Assembly: GCA_964020155.1 (NCBI GenBank)
Contig: OZ026561.1
Location: 4,596,869-4,660,868, forward strand
Direction of reading: 5' to 3'
Length of the DNA: 64,000 nt
Source: Chondrilla cf. caribensis
Taxonomy: Eukaryota; Porifera; Demospongiae; Chondrillida; Chondrillidae
Every line of letters begins with the position of its first letter. The first letter of the stretch is position 1. Shown here piece by piece: positions 24,101 through 35,700 of this stretch. The notes beneath the pieces were generated by a model. The model ran no database searches. It saw nothing but the letters and a program-made list of their open reading frames with translations, and was not told where the DNA came from. Both the position numbers and the translations under genes were made by a program.

Positions 24101-26715
24101 AAACCAGATCGCTTCTGATGTTTCTTCGACCAATTGTCAGGGTTTCTCTGCCTCTTTTTACCATTACAAGAGCTATCTTGATCTTGATCTTCTTGTAGTT
24201 CAATTTCACGTGTATGACCAGCTTGATACAGAAGGTTAGATACCCCTTGACTACAATGTCCCGCCTGAGAAACTACCGGACTCTCGATCCGCTTCGCAAC
24301 CGCCATTACGATATACGTCATAATTCGTCAGATCACATGTATGTCACGTTGACACCGGATTTATAAAGGTGTATATCTGCCGAACGGTAGGTGCTTTCCG
24401 ATCGAAATTTTCAGATATAATATATCTCATGTGTATCTTTCTTTTTCCATAAAAAACTGCAGTTTCATAGAAATCCGTTTTAATGCCCTTTTTGACCGGA
24501 GGCCTTCAGTTCTATTCAGCAGCAGTTTTATTTTTTTCAGTTTCTCTTTCAGTTTCCATCTGCTTCTCCGGAATACGTAAAGACAGGATCGGGAACACAT
24601 CGATTCTTCCTGGTCAACATGAGAGCTAAAGTATACTTTGCTCTCTTCAGGTCAGACTCCAGTGGTAATCCTGTACTGGCTGCAGTGTCCAACCCAGTGG
24701 AGTTCAAGAACTACAACGAACCTCTTCAGCAGCATCTCTCACTCACCAACAACATCAATGAAATGACGTGAGTAGCTGAATTGTTATCATAACTCACAAC
24801 TCTCTCAAACAGCACACTCACCTTCACCTCCACCCTCACTACCTCTCGGCCGTTCCAGAGTTGTGTGGTCCACTCTGAATGCCTCCAATCCCATGGTGCG
24901 GTGGGGAGTGGCTCCTGGTCAGTACATCTATTCCTCAAAGTCCTCCTGGTCCACTTACACCAGAGACGATATGTGTGGATCAACAGCTGAAGGGTTTGGA
25001 TGGAGAGAACCAGGACTGATCCATGTAGCTGTCATGAAGAAGTGAGGGTCTCTCTACTTGTGGTTTTGTGTGTAGAGCAGTTTTACAGTTTTAATGATAG
25101 GGTCTTACCCGTCATTCTACAGTCTTGTGCCAACTCAAAAGTACTACTATCAAACAGGAGATGAGAAGTACGGATGGTCCGAGGAGTACTCCTTCAAAGC
25201 TCCTCCCACCCCCTCATCTGACGTGACCACTCGGGTGATTGTCTTCGGAGACATGGGTCATGCTGAAAAGGACTCAACTACTGCTGTCTGGCTTGCAATC
25301 CCATCCCTCAACACCACTGCTCTGGTAACAGCTGATCTGACGTCTTATGATGTTGACGTGGTCTTGCATATCGGGGATATCAGGTAGATATGGTGGTAAA
25401 TCCAGGGTCTTGCACTCTGATATGTATGTGATTGTAAGTAGCACAATGTGTATGCTTACTCAAGTACATTCACTGCTGCTTACTTGAGTGTATTCACGAT
25501 TGCAAAAGGTAGCATTGTACAACAGCATTTGTTATGGTAACCTGGCTAGCAGAACCAATCATATACTGTACATCTGAACCTTTTGGATGTTCAGCTGTCC
25601 CATGCATCTTTGACTGCAGTGTTGTTCTCTGCTGTTCGTATTAGCTATGCTGATGGATATTCGGCTGGATGGGACCAGTTCTTTGACCAGATACTCCCTG
25701 TAGCTAGCAGGGTGCCCTATATGGTCTGTATTGGTAACCACGAGAGAGACTACCCAGGAACAGGGTCAGTAAAACTTTGGATAACTTTGGATACTATCAC
25801 TTTTTTGGGTTGAATGTAGCACTCCATGAAATGCTCATTCCATGCCTAAAGCCTTGATGTTACATATGTATCATTGTGTTTCATTCAGTTTGGTTTGTAG
25901 TCTTGTAAATTTCAGTATACTTACTTTGTATTCTTCAGGGGTCTCTTCAACATATCTGATTCTCAAGGTGAGTGTGGAATACCTTATGAAAGGAGGTTTC
26001 CTATGCCCCGACCATCTCTAGACCAGCCATGGTGAGCCGTCTCCTCCAAGTAGCATTCCTCCCCCACTTCATATCGCTCTTAACCTGGTGTTTCATTCAG
26101 GTATGGCTTTGACTACGGGTCAATCCACTTTGTCCTCATGAGCACAGAACATGCTTTTGACCCAAAGTCCGTCCAGTATGCCTTCCTTGATCGCCACTTG
26201 GGAGCAGTTAAACGATCGGTCACTCCCTGGTTGGTGTTCATCGGTCACAGACCCATGTATGTGGATTGTGTCAACCAAACCAACTATGACAGTAATTTAG
26301 TTGTATCACGTCTTCTACGCCAACAGCTGGAACCTCTGTTGCTAGTGAGTCTGCAGCTGCTGGTTGTGCGTGAGTTATTGGACCCCAACTCCACTGTTTC
26401 TCTCCTCTTTCACAGAAACACAGAGTGGACCTAGCTATGTGGGGACACCATCACAGCTATCAACGTACGTGTCCTGTTGCCAGAGAGAAGTGTTCCACTG
26501 ATGGGATCACGCACATCGTTGTTGGATCAGGTGGACAGGAACTGATGGACTTCTCCCCTGAGACACCCGAGTGGATTGTGGTCGAAGACAACAAGCACTT
26601 CGGATATTCTCGTTTCACAGCCAATTCAACATCTCTGGTGTTTGAGTTCATTCGAGATGATGACGGTCAAGTTCATGATACCTTTACAATCAATAAGAGA
26701 ACACGTACATTTTAA
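21192..26715 (+). CDS. Purple acid phosphatase, plant-type large form, copy 1, 564 aa
   Basis: Nine exons join in phase: 21192-21297, 21378-21550, 24553-24767, 24859-25041, 25123-25383, 25645-25764, 25939-26031, 26101-26344, 26416-26715. A signal peptide ([20 protein letters not shown]) is followed by a fibronectin-like N-terminal domain and the metallophosphatase core. The core keeps all ligand motifs: FGDMGH, GDISYADGY, GNHERDY, GHRPMY and [11 protein letters not shown], which supply the Asp, Asp/Tyr, Asn, His and His/His ligands of a dinuclear metal site. The enzyme is expected to be secreted or lysosomal and to hydrolyse phosphomonoesters or nucleotide phosphates. The start codon is only 171 bp after the RNGTT stop. 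Intron 2 is inflated to 3 kb by a DNA transposon (21664-24507). Copy 2 at 27158 is nearly identical even in introns. Confidence 0.93.
21805..22947 (+). CDS. Transposon protein: PHD finger plus C-terminal half of a DUF7869-type transposase-like protein, 380 aa
   Basis: The first ATG in frame is at 21805 (MNSCEYPC). Residues about 4-66 form a C4HC3 PHD finger: CTVC, CDGC, HLQC, and W-x-CPAC. The rest matches the catalytic half of DUF7869-type proteins: [13 protein letters not shown] (first Asp), [13 protein letters not shown] (second Asp) and [16 protein letters not shown] (third acidic position), a pattern compatible with an RNase-H-like DDD/E fold. A tail rich in Asp and Glu ends the protein ([11 protein letters not shown]). 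There are no introns or stops. The N-terminal half normally found in one polypeptide with this domain is missing and is instead encoded by the opposing ORF at 23176-24321. Function as transposase is inferred. Confidence 0.8.
   Translation: MNSCEYPCTVCAKNVRDTDSAIQCDGCQFWCHLQCANLTIQQYEDLSESDVVWECPACIKPHLPQLNSVDAVDVFHFDFQQNFPTPKLSVGKQFYMRLLWTYLFGIYSASTQTTTAFMWHELLGKRGCNNVMSCLMHFIFHSRLGRTGAKWSIWWADNCPGQNKNNYIMWFFQDLIRRKIYSRVDYKFLIAGHTYGSTDQAFGMIERYAAKIDTVYTPQEWYEHVRNAGIGAKAIQVIEMEQKNFKDYRQHLHHLYTERKKDEDKNDLDFQHIVWFNFGVGEKEIDGKLVTIEHPRDVWVRYTYNVSENPRCVCYYKKRNQTEVETPPPDLYTVYPIPIKRAKAEDVQKLVHEYVPAEHRHFYANMQAIESDESTDDDEF
23176..24321 (-). CDS. Transposon protein: N-terminal half of a DUF7869-type transposase-like protein, 381 aa
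   Basis: The ATG is at 24321, with an alternative at 24306. The first 100 residues are basic and polar. Then come [47 protein letters not shown] and [14 protein letters not shown], the ordered landmarks of the region that precedes DUF7869 in single-chain relatives. The ORF stops just after [19 protein letters not shown], exactly where the catalytic half would begin. It has no acidic catalytic triad of its own. It converges on the PHD-containing ORF inside one pair of TIRs, so the two products probably work together. Family naming is from memory of the motif pattern, not a search. Confidence 0.78.
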   Translation of the reverse strand: MTYIVMAVAKRIESPVVSQAGHCSQGVSNLLYQAGHTREIELQEDQDQDSSCNGKKRQRNPDNWSKKHQKRSGLRKNAPLIEISSDMSCCKKKCLQRFSTSHLQNVRSSFQDLFYEQQNIYLNGLLHCKATKKSSGHSRKANPSVSSTGKRLGRPPAEESTFRFQYTLRNESGVNIPVCQKSFCTVLGFGPKRLQVLRRKLGSGSLEPDKRGKHGNHSKVGEEIKALIREHIASYPTRHSHYSRKDNSGRVYLPAELSVARLYRNFLEKYDPEYIKLEKDNHQHKMCHEPTQNIRKPLVSEHLYRDLFTSEFNIHFGYPRTDSCSTCDSLAVQIQAAGDMEKPQLEKDLKAHQKLAQEGYNAFHYDRELSKTSWTNIATQN

Positions 26716-26875
26716 CTGTCGAAAGTTAATACCTGTACTACAATTGATAGTATAATATAGTTCATTTCACTTGTGTGTATGATTTTTATCCTCAGCTTTG
26801 TGTACCATATGACAAATCATTCGTTTTGTACATGAGTAAAGTCATCTTAGTACGGGACTAATTGCACACACACAA

Positions 26876-26906
<31 letters not shown>

Positions 26907-27157
26907 CACACAGAGAGAGTTGGGTATTGAAGCACCTCCATGCTTGCTACTATGCATTCAGTGTTTGTAACAGATGATATTAACGTTGTGTAAGTAAGTT
27001 TGTTATGTGTTTATGGCTTTATTCGTCTAATTCCATCATGTTATCAATTTTTGAACCATTCTAATTATGTTTGAAGGCACATAGGCGGTTGTGACGTCAT
27101 ATAATCACGTGCGCATCGAGCTCTCATCAACCCACTATAAGAGTTCGAGTTGCTTTC
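26716..27157. other. Spacer between phosphatase copies
   Basis: This holds the 3' UTR of copy 1, a short (CA)n tract at about 26866-26910, and the promoter of copy 2 with CRE and E-box. No gene was seen. Confidence 0.6.
27092..27099. promoter_or_regulatory. CRE palindrome upstream of phosphatase copy 2
   Basis: TGACGTCA followed by an ACGTGCGC context is shared with copy 1. Unlike copy 1, a stretch of about 33 bp containing ctataaga lies between this block and the ATG at 27158. Confidence 0.45.
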
Positions 27158-30100
27158 ATGGCGTCTTTTTGGATCGTTTTGTCGTTGAAGTTATTCCTCC
27201 TCTCGTCTGTGGAGTGTCACGTGTTCGTTCATCCTCTGTCTACAGTCAACTTTAAAGATGCAAGTGTTCACTTAGGCGAGTAGACCTCCAGCTATCTCCT
27301 TCCAACAGCCTATGCTGAACGAGGCGTCTCATTTTGTTGTTGTTTTAGATTCATCGATTTCCCTAAAGGCGAGTCCTGACGTGTTGGAGAAGTCCGGTAG
27401 CTGGCTCAACCTGTCCTATAGCGGTATCGAGAAGCCCACAGAGGACGACCTGATCGCCGTGTACTCTCCCACTCCAGACAAACCCAAGATTGACCTCAAG
27501 ACCGCTCCTGTCAAGATGTTTGTGAGTTCTTGCGGTCCTAGCTCTTAGCCCATCCTCAGCGGACACTTGGGCTTCATGGAATCATGTTTGGATAGAACTA
27601 TATTTTTGTCTGTGTCTAATCACCATGTGTGGAATTCTGTTTGAAGAGTACATGTTGTGTGGTGAAACCATAGATACTCAAACACCAATTGGCCCTTGAT
27701 AGTACAAGGTCCGTCGATATTGTGTATGATTCACTTTCAAAAAACCATTTTTTTGTTTTTCAGTTTCCAGCTGCTTTACTTTACTGAAGAACACAGGCCA
27801 TGTATCGAAATGTTTATCCATTAATAGTACCACTGTTATGTGTACGTAACTCCCTTCAGTTCAGATAATATGCGTTTTTTTTGTTTTTTTTTCAGTTCCC
27901 ATCTGCTTCTCCGGAATACGTAAAGACAGGATCGGGAACGCATCGATTCTACCTGGTCAACATGAGAGCTAAAGTGTACTTTGCTCTCTTCAGGTCAGAT
28001 TCCAGTGGTAATCCTGTACTGGCTGCAGTGTCCAATGCTGTGGAGTTCAAGAACTACAACGAACCTCTTCAGCAGCATCTCTCACTCACCAACAACATCA
28101 ACGAAATGACGTGAGTAGCTGAATTGGTATAACAACTCACAACCCCCTCAAACAGCACACTCACCTTCACCTCCACCCTCACTACCTCTTGGCTGTTTCA
28201 GAGTTGTGTGGTCCACTCTGAATGCCTCCAATCCCATGGTGCGATGGGGAGTGGCTCCTGGTCAGTACATCTATTCCTCAAAGTCCTCCTGGTCCACTTA
28301 CACCAGAGACGATATGTGTGGATCAACAGCTAAAGGGTTTGGATGGAGAGAACCAGGACTGATCCATGTAGCTGTCATGAAGAAGTGAGGGTCTCTCTAC
28401 TTGTGGTTTTGTGTGTAGAGCAGTTGTACAGTTTTAATGATAGGGTCTTACCCCTCATTCTCCAGTCTTGTGCCAACTCAGAAGTACTACTATCAAACAG
28501 GAGATGAGAAGTACGGATGGTCCGAGGAGTACTCCTTCAGAGCTCCTCCCACCCCCTCACCTGACGTGACCACTCGGGTGATTGTCTTCGGAGACATGGG
28601 TCATGCTGAAAAAGACTCCTCTGCAATCCACTGGCCGGAGGGACCGTCCCTCAACACCACTGCTCTGGTGACAGCTGATCTGACTTCTTATGGTGTTGAT
28701 GTGGTCTTGCATATTGGGGATATCAGGTACATATATCACTAATTACAGGGTATTACTCTCAGAATATACACATAGCTAGTAGCACACATGTAGCCGATGT
28801 ATAATATTTACAAACAAATGCTTTTCTTATCTACCTACATTTACCACTAGAAAATGAAGCTAACATTTACACTTTTGTAGATCTCGTAGTGTAGCACTGG
28901 TTGCCATGGTAACCTCCTCATTTAATTCATTGGATCTGCTGTTGTCATAGTAACACAATTAAACCTTGCTTGAAGTAATTCTGTGTGCCATGGTAACCTC
29001 TCTACATCACTAAAATTCACTGAATCTGCTGTTCCAGTCCAACTGTTGCCTGAAGTACATCATAAACTGTAGATATATCGACTGTGAATCATTCCCTTCT
29101 CCTTCCCCTTCAGTTACGCTGTGGGATATTCAGCTGAGTGGGACCAGTTCTTTGACCAGATACTCCCTGTAGCTAGCAGGGTACCCTATATGGTCTGTAT
29201 TGGTAACCACGAGAGAGACTACCCAGGAACAGGGTCAGTAAAACTTTGGATAACTTTGTATATCTTTGAATACTATCACTAACTTTGTGTTGGATATATC
29301 AGAATTGTGGTAAAATGCATTGTTTTGGTTGTAGTTGTAGGATAGGCTTGTATATTTCAGTATATTCACCTTGTATTCTCCAGGGGACTCTTCAACGTAA
29401 CTGACTCTCAAGGTGAGTGTGGAATACCTTATGAAAGAAGGTTTCCTATGCCCCGACCATCTCGGGACCAGCCATGGTGAGCCGTCTCCTCCAAGTAGCA
29501 TTCCTCCCCCACTTCATATCGCTCTTAATCTGGTGTTTCATTCAGGTATGGATTTGACTACGGGTCAATCCACTTTGTCCTCATGAGCACAGAACATGCT
29601 TTTGACCCAAAGTCCATCCAGTATGCCTTCCTTGATCGTCACATGGGAGCAGTTAAACGATCGGTCACTCCCTGGTTGGTGTTCATCGGCCACAGACCCA
29701 TGTATGTGGATTGTGTCAACCAAACCAACTATGACAGTAATTTGGTTGTATCACGTCTTCTACGCCAACAGCTGGAACCTCTGTTGCTAGTGAGTCTGCA
29801 GCTGCTGGTTGTGTGTGAGTGGAGTAATTGAACCCCAACTCCACTTTTTTTAATGTAACATTCTATATTGTCTGTTTTCTGTGAGTACACTATCTTTCCT
29901 CTTTTACAGAAACACAGAGTGGACCTAGCTATGTGGGGACACCATCACACCTATCAACGTACGTGTCCTGTTGCCAGAGAGAAGTGTTCCACTGATGGAA
30001 TCACACACCTCGTTGTCGGGATGGCTGGGCAGACATTGATGGATTTCTCCCCGAAGACACCTGAGTGGATTGTGGTTGAAGACAACAAGCACTTTGGATA

Positions 30101-30203
30101 TTCGCGATTCACAGCAAATTCAACATCTCTGGTGTTCGAGTTCATCCGGGACGATGATGGTCAAATCCATGATACCTTTACACTCAACAAAAAGGCATTT
30201 TAA
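27158..30203 (+). CDS. Purple acid phosphatase, plant-type large form, copy 2, 562 aa
   Basis: Nine exons join in phase: 27158-27263, 27349-27521, 27896-28110, 28202-28384, 28466-28726, 29114-29233, 29384-29476, 29546-29789, 29910-30203. Layout and exon lengths equal copy 1 except the last exon. Signal peptide [20 protein letters not shown]. All seven metal-ligand positions are kept (FGDMGH about 268-272, GDISY about 312, GNHERDY about 340, GHRPMY about 420, GHHHTYQR about 475). The residue after GDISYA is Val-Gly where copy 1 and most relatives have Asp-Gly, a change next to the metal-binding Tyr. The tandem pair sits in the same orientation, 442 bp apart. Confidence 0.93.
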
Positions 30204-30377
30204 CTTTCTGAATTTAATTATAGGATGTAATTACTATAACTGATCCCACATGGTTTAGCACACACACATGCATGCCTTCTGCACTTGTGAAAATGACAGA
30301 ATCTTATAAAAGCTGCCTAGAGAGCTCGAGGGCAACTCTTTATTTTTTCGAAATTGTGCACAGCAGTATGCATGTAT

Positions 30378-30514
30378 TAGTTATGTCCCTTCCACACGGG
30401 ATGTGCAGCTAATACAGTCACACTTTCAATTAATTACCGAGGGCGTCAGCCCGAGGTGATTGATTGAAAGTGTGACTGTATAGCTGCACATCCCGTGTGG
30501 AAGGGACATAACTA
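30378..30514. mobile_element. Fold-back element (near-perfect 137-bp hairpin)
   Basis: Two arms of about 55 bp are inverted copies (tagttatgtcccttccacac to gtcacactttcaat and the complement), joined by a short G/C-rich loop with gcgtcagcccgag. It is intergenic between phosphatase copy 2 and RPLP1 and has no coding capacity. Confidence 0.85.
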
Positions 30515-30858
30515 GCTTGTGTCATGGGATGGCAATTTTGTCATTGCTCCATTGTTCGCTGTTGCTGATGTTGCTGGTGACAGGAAATTGGTCTCATCAG
30601 TTAATTGAAAGGGTGATGCATCGTTAATGACTTGATTGCAAGTGTGCTGTATTGGTAATTGCAAGTGTGCTGTATTGGTAATTGCAAGTGTGCTGTAGAG
30701 GTTTTATGAACTACTTTATTCCTTTGATCTTCCTGTCTACCATGACACAATTTCTTTTACATTCACAACCACTCGCACTTCACATCACATGCACATCATT
30801 TATTATTTAAAGATGTATAAAATGAATTAGTAAATTCATTACTAGACCTCAACCACGC
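30515..30858. other. Intergenic spacer, one short triplicated unit
   Basis: Contains three copies of attgcaagtgtgctgtattg (about 30638-30697). Otherwise nothing was recognised before the RPLP1 terminal exon. Confidence 0.5.
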
Positions 30859-32451
30859 TCAGTCAAATAGACCTGTAATGGGAGGGAGATAGAGATGGTC
30901 ACATCAACCAGAATAGTTGAACAACTGAAAGAAAATATAATTTATATGTTAGGCTGGGTTAGAGAGACAATGCATTTGTTTGCCACATGACTATCACATG
31001 ACTGTCACATATGCATGAAGTAGGTTTCTAGGATCTAGCCTCAGTGTAAGATGTGGAGAAGGCACACTAACCAAAGCCCATGTCATCATCGCTCTCTTCC
31101 TCTGACTCGGGCTTCTCTTCTTTCTTCTCTTCCTTCTTGTCTCCCTGCTCAGTTGACTCGGTGGTGGTGGTGACTCCGCCCCCAACAGGTGCAGCAGCTG
31201 TGGCACTGCCCACATTGCTCAACAGTGCTCCAATGTCCTTACCTGGAGTGGGTACAACAGGACACATGTACTTAGGTACAATAATAATGTTATAACATCA
31301 CAAACATTGAAATTCTATATGAAACAGCATTGTATAATATACAGTGGAACCTCTACTAAAGGACACTCCCAATAAAGGACACCATATAAATTACCTCCCT
31401 ACAAAGGACACTTTCTAACGCACCAAAAGTAGACTTCCCTATAGTGCTGATTCATGTTTCACTTCTGAAGAGTGGACAACCTCTCTACAGTGGACAAATT
31501 ACTCCACTGTACCATTTAGAAGCAAAAATTTCCAATTTTGCAGTAATGTGTTGCAGCACTGCATGCAACTTGGAATTTGCAGTGATAATTTCACAAATCA
31601 AAACGCGATAATTAAACCTCATGACAATTTTCCACTACATTTTGGTAGCAATAGCACATGTACAGTATGTACGATGTCACGCCCACTCCGGTACATGTAC
31701 ACACAAGTGCACACACGCAACCACTCTGTGGGATGTGGCACATCTTGTGTCCTTCACACACTCTCAACAGTCCTACCTTCCAAGGCTTTAGCAAACAACT
31801 TTGGCCAAATGGCATCCACTTGTACATCAGCGGCTTTACAAAGGGTCTGTATCTTGTCGGCCTGCAAATCACACAGAATATGTACAACAATGGTTCCTAA
31901 CACTATAATCGTGTTGCTGCTGATGGAGGTCACCAATCAACAAGGCTGAAACTGTCCAGATTTACCAGTGACTACCAATGACCCCAGGGTGTGTCACTAA
32001 TAACAGCAGTACTGGACTCAGCACTTCTGAACATGTTTTAGCACCAGCACTATTAGTAGCACTAACATCCATAACAGTATTAGTCCTAAGATCTTAACAC
32101 TATGAGACGGTCCAGGGTCACGACTACATGGGACAATCGACCCCACAGGGGGAGGGTTGCGATGCTTCATGGGACAATCGACCCCACAGGGGGCTGGTTG
32201 GGAAGGTTCTGATGAACATCCACTGAGACGTAGTCGTGGTCTATGGTCTTAAATGAAGTACTGTACTCACGTCGTAGTGTCATTCTGACCATAACTAACA
32301 TGACTCGTATCAATCGCACGGAATCTATCTCGATACATAGTAAGAAAAGGTAGGCTATATGTAACAAAAAGCTTACGGTCACTTCGATGCCATCATCATA
32401 CAGGATCAAGGCGCTGTACACACAGGCCAGTTCGTTCACGGATCCGGACAT
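30859..32451 (-). CDS. RPLP1: 60S acidic ribosomal protein P1, 114 aa
   Basis: Four exons join in phase: 32377-32451, 31777-31861, 31072-31242, 30859-30872. The product starts MSGSVNELACVYSALILYDD, continues ADKIQTLCKAADVQVDAIWP and GKDIGALLSNVGSATAAAP, and has a charged hinge with EEESDDDMGFG. The canonical stalk tail GLFD is completed only by the 14-nt last coding exon (G/GT CTA TTT GAC TGA). The length of 114 residues equals the human protein. P1 pairs with P2 on the ribosomal stalk and recruits translation GTPases through the C-terminal MGFGLFD motif. If the last intron is retained, a TAG directly after the donor would give a protein ending MGFG. Confidence 0.95.
31342..31519. mobile_element. 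Tigger-like MITE in RPLP1 intron 2
   Basis: Begins cagtggaacctctactaaag and ends with the complement-like ctccactgta, with TA flanks. The interior repeats aaaggacac. Relatives are at 46238-46414. It is non-coding. Confidence 0.6.
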
Positions 32452-32736
32452 GTTCCAATTGATCTGGTGGATGAGCTCAAGTCGCCAGAATAGGCCTTAG
32501 CTAAATGAACAAGACGCTCAACCAGGCTTTATGCAGTACGAAGGTAATACACGTGGGCTACGATTTGCGCATGCTCAGTACAGTATGGTCTCTTTGCATA
32601 ACATGGCGCAATCATGACGTAATGTTAACGTTGTCACAGAATAAACAATAAAAATTGAAAACTGTGTGTAGTGACATAATATACATAAAGTACGTAGATA
32701 TACGTCATTGGGATCAAATGGTAATATAGCTCTAGT

Positions 32737-35700
32737 TTATTGCTGCCAAGCTCGCTTCCTAGGGTCATATCTTTGAAAAACAGCTTGCTGGTTATTAAGT
32801 CCTGGCAGGTTGCGGTCTTGAGATGATGGATTTACTCCCGTTATGGTGTTGCTATGACTACTGCCGCCTAAAAAATGTGCTGTGGTGGAAGGAGCCACAG
32901 GTTGGGACACGGTGGTCCCTCCAGAAGGTTCATCTTGTGCAGGAGACTCGCTGGAAGACTTACCCAGTATGGATTTCGCTAAAATAGGCAGTTTGGCCAA
33001 CAGGTTCTGCAGCTGTACGTTGGATACGGCACTTGACAGCTGTGCTGGTTCAGTTGGCTGTGGTGAAGGGTCAGTTGCTGTGGAAACAGAAAGTTGGCTG
33101 ACTTGTGGGACATTTACTTCAGATACAAGAGGGATCGACTGTTCATTAGACAGCGAAGTAGATGGTAAAGTCTCCGTCTGTGGTGGTCGAGGTTTCTCCT
33201 GTGTCACTGCTGTGGTGTCGGTGTCCATCTTCTCCTCCAGGGGCGTCTGATTGCTGGGACTGTAGGGCTCATCGTATTCCTCCCCCGCCTCTATGGGTGC
33301 ACTCGGGGAATAAGCAGACTCGTTCCCAGCATTGATGCTCTCCATGTTCTCCTCGTCACAAAGGTCACTCAACGGTGACAAACTGGACTCGGAAATAGTC
33401 GTTTCCTCTTCAAACCCAGTGTCCTTGTGGTCTTCTCTCATAGAAGAGCCACCATCAGTACTTCCTCCAACCGAGTGTTTACTCTCCAGACCTTCTACTG
33501 TCCCGTAAACAGTGATGGGAGGATTGGTCGATTGATAACCGGGCTTTTCACTGCCAGTATGTTGTGTGTGACTGGCGGTTGACAACAGTAGGGGAGATTC
33601 CCCAGGAAGAGGCGGGGTCTTATCTCCAAGGCCAATCTCCAGTACGAGAGGCATAGTTGATTTCAGTTCCACTGTTGAGAAACCTGTCTCCTCTCTGTGT
33701 GTTGAGGACACTCGGGAATGCCTCGGCACTGGCATAGGGGGCGGAGCCTGTATATTTCCACGGTTACCAGTACGCACGATAACTCCCAGCAACAAGTCAT
33801 CGCTGTGTCTTGTGGTTAGACCTACAATCATAAAATAAACACATACGTAGCGAATACACAAGCTCCAGGGTGCACAGTTGGTACATGTCCTTAGCAACAC
33901 AGACAGGTACACTCCACTTTGCTTAGCAGGTAATTTGAAGCGGACACCATTATTAATCTCCACAAACTATCAGAACTGGTTAGGATAGTCTACACACACC
34001 CGCACACACACATGCACACATGCACATGCACACACACATACACCCACACACATGTACACACCCACACACATGCAGGCACACACACACCCACACCCACACC
34101 CACACACACACACACACCTATAGAGTCTGGTATATCTCGCAGAACCTTGGGGATGTCCTCTCCAGACAACAGGGGAACCATGTAGAAGTCTTTAATCATG
34201 GTCTTCTTCACGTCCACCACTCCTATACGCTGTCTCCCAACAAGGTAGTCCAGCAATGACATGTACGCACTTCTCCCTTCATCCAGCCAATCAAAACGCA
34301 CTACAGATATGCTCTATACAAGACAATGACAGACTACGTGTATTCACGTTTGACATGATATCACACACTAATCACATGCAGGTCACATGTACATCACACA
34401 CTAATCTGAAGTAGGTCACATGCATATCACACACATATCGCATGCAAGTCACATGTATATCATAGACTAAAGTAGTTCATGTGTATCACACACAAATCAC
34501 ATACAGGTCACATGTACATCACACACAAATCACATGCAGGTCACATGTACATCACATGAATCATGGCCAAATCACACACAATCCAGCATACATACATACA
34601 GATATGTACATGAACACACCTTGGTGGGGATCTGTTTTATCTTATCCAAATACGCCCACACATCTCGGAAACTAATACGACCAACGATATTCAAAACATC
34701 CGGAAACATCTGAAAGAAGAGACCAAGAGAAGTTAGAGAATCATGGACCAGAGGACACCACAATACGTGGATATTGTACAAGATGGGATATGTACCCCTG
34801 AGACCTCAAGATGTGATTATTGATTAATCAATTAATTACCAAAAGCACAGCAAGGGGCTAATCGAGATGCATGACATTTAGAACACCTTAAGGAAGGGAA
34901 CACAGCATCCGTCTTAACAGTGATGTAATGTCACACACGTACATACCGAGATGCATATACACTAGGGTGGCACCCATGTTATGGTATTGGCTTATCGACC
35001 AAATTTCTCTCAGAATCAGTCATATTGTAGCCGATGTAGCTAATAGTGAATTAGTATGTACTGTACGTATCCAATCATTTGTCACATGTTGGTCATCTTC
35101 CTTTGTGCTTGATAAGGCACAGGAATATCCACAACAAATTTCTCGTTGAGGGTAATTCAAAGTCACCCAATTAGGACTCTGATTTCACGATCTGTGCCTT
35201 GCGCACTTTTCATGTTTCCCACAGTAGTGAACACGACCATCTTGTGTACATAATATTGAATCAGCTATCAGTATCCGCCCAATATTAGTTCTATTTCATC
35301 AGTTATCGGCATATTGGCTGAATCCTGTATTGATGCATTTATCTCTAATACATACCTACGTATGTACGTATGTACAGCATTACATCAACTAACCTTAGCG
35401 AAGTACAGGTTACATACTTGTGTATACACCAATGAGTAGCTACTTATGGCCCATGTACGGTAGGTACATACGTACGTACATATAGGGTTGGGCGATACTG
35501 ATTTTTTGATACATACGATTATCGTGCAGCAAAATATCGCGATATACGATAATATCGTGATATTTGAAATAACAATAATAATAACCCCAGAATACGTCCG
35601 AAGTACACTTTTTAGTTATTAAAATTCACATTTCGACTCGCTCGTTCGATAATATGTGTCATTACGTGTAACCGCAACAATGAATTTATATTACGCGAGA

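Larger units (their letters stand above)
21664..24507. mobile_element. DNA transposon with two convergent ORFs, 2844 bp, TSD AGTT
   Basis: Terminal inverted repeats start GAAGGGCTCCGGTTAAAAAG on the left (21664 onward) and read GAAGGCCTCCGGTCAAAAAG as the complement of the right end (24507 inward). They are flanked by AGTT direct repeats (21660-21663, 24508-24511). The corresponding intron of phosphatase copy 2 lacks the element, so insertion followed the gene duplication or was lost from copy 2. Two uninterrupted ORFs of about 380 codons face each other tail to tail, leaving 228 bp between their stops. Superfamily is not assigned. The 4-bp TSD does not fit TTAA, TA or 8-bp families. Confidence 0.85.

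Noticed and set aside
32100..32260. snoRNA in RPLP1 intron 1, suggested by gatgaacatc, ctgag and a duplicated catgggacaatcgacccc
   Set aside because: The box-like motifs are on the strand opposite to the host gene, and no terminal stem or clear box pair was found.
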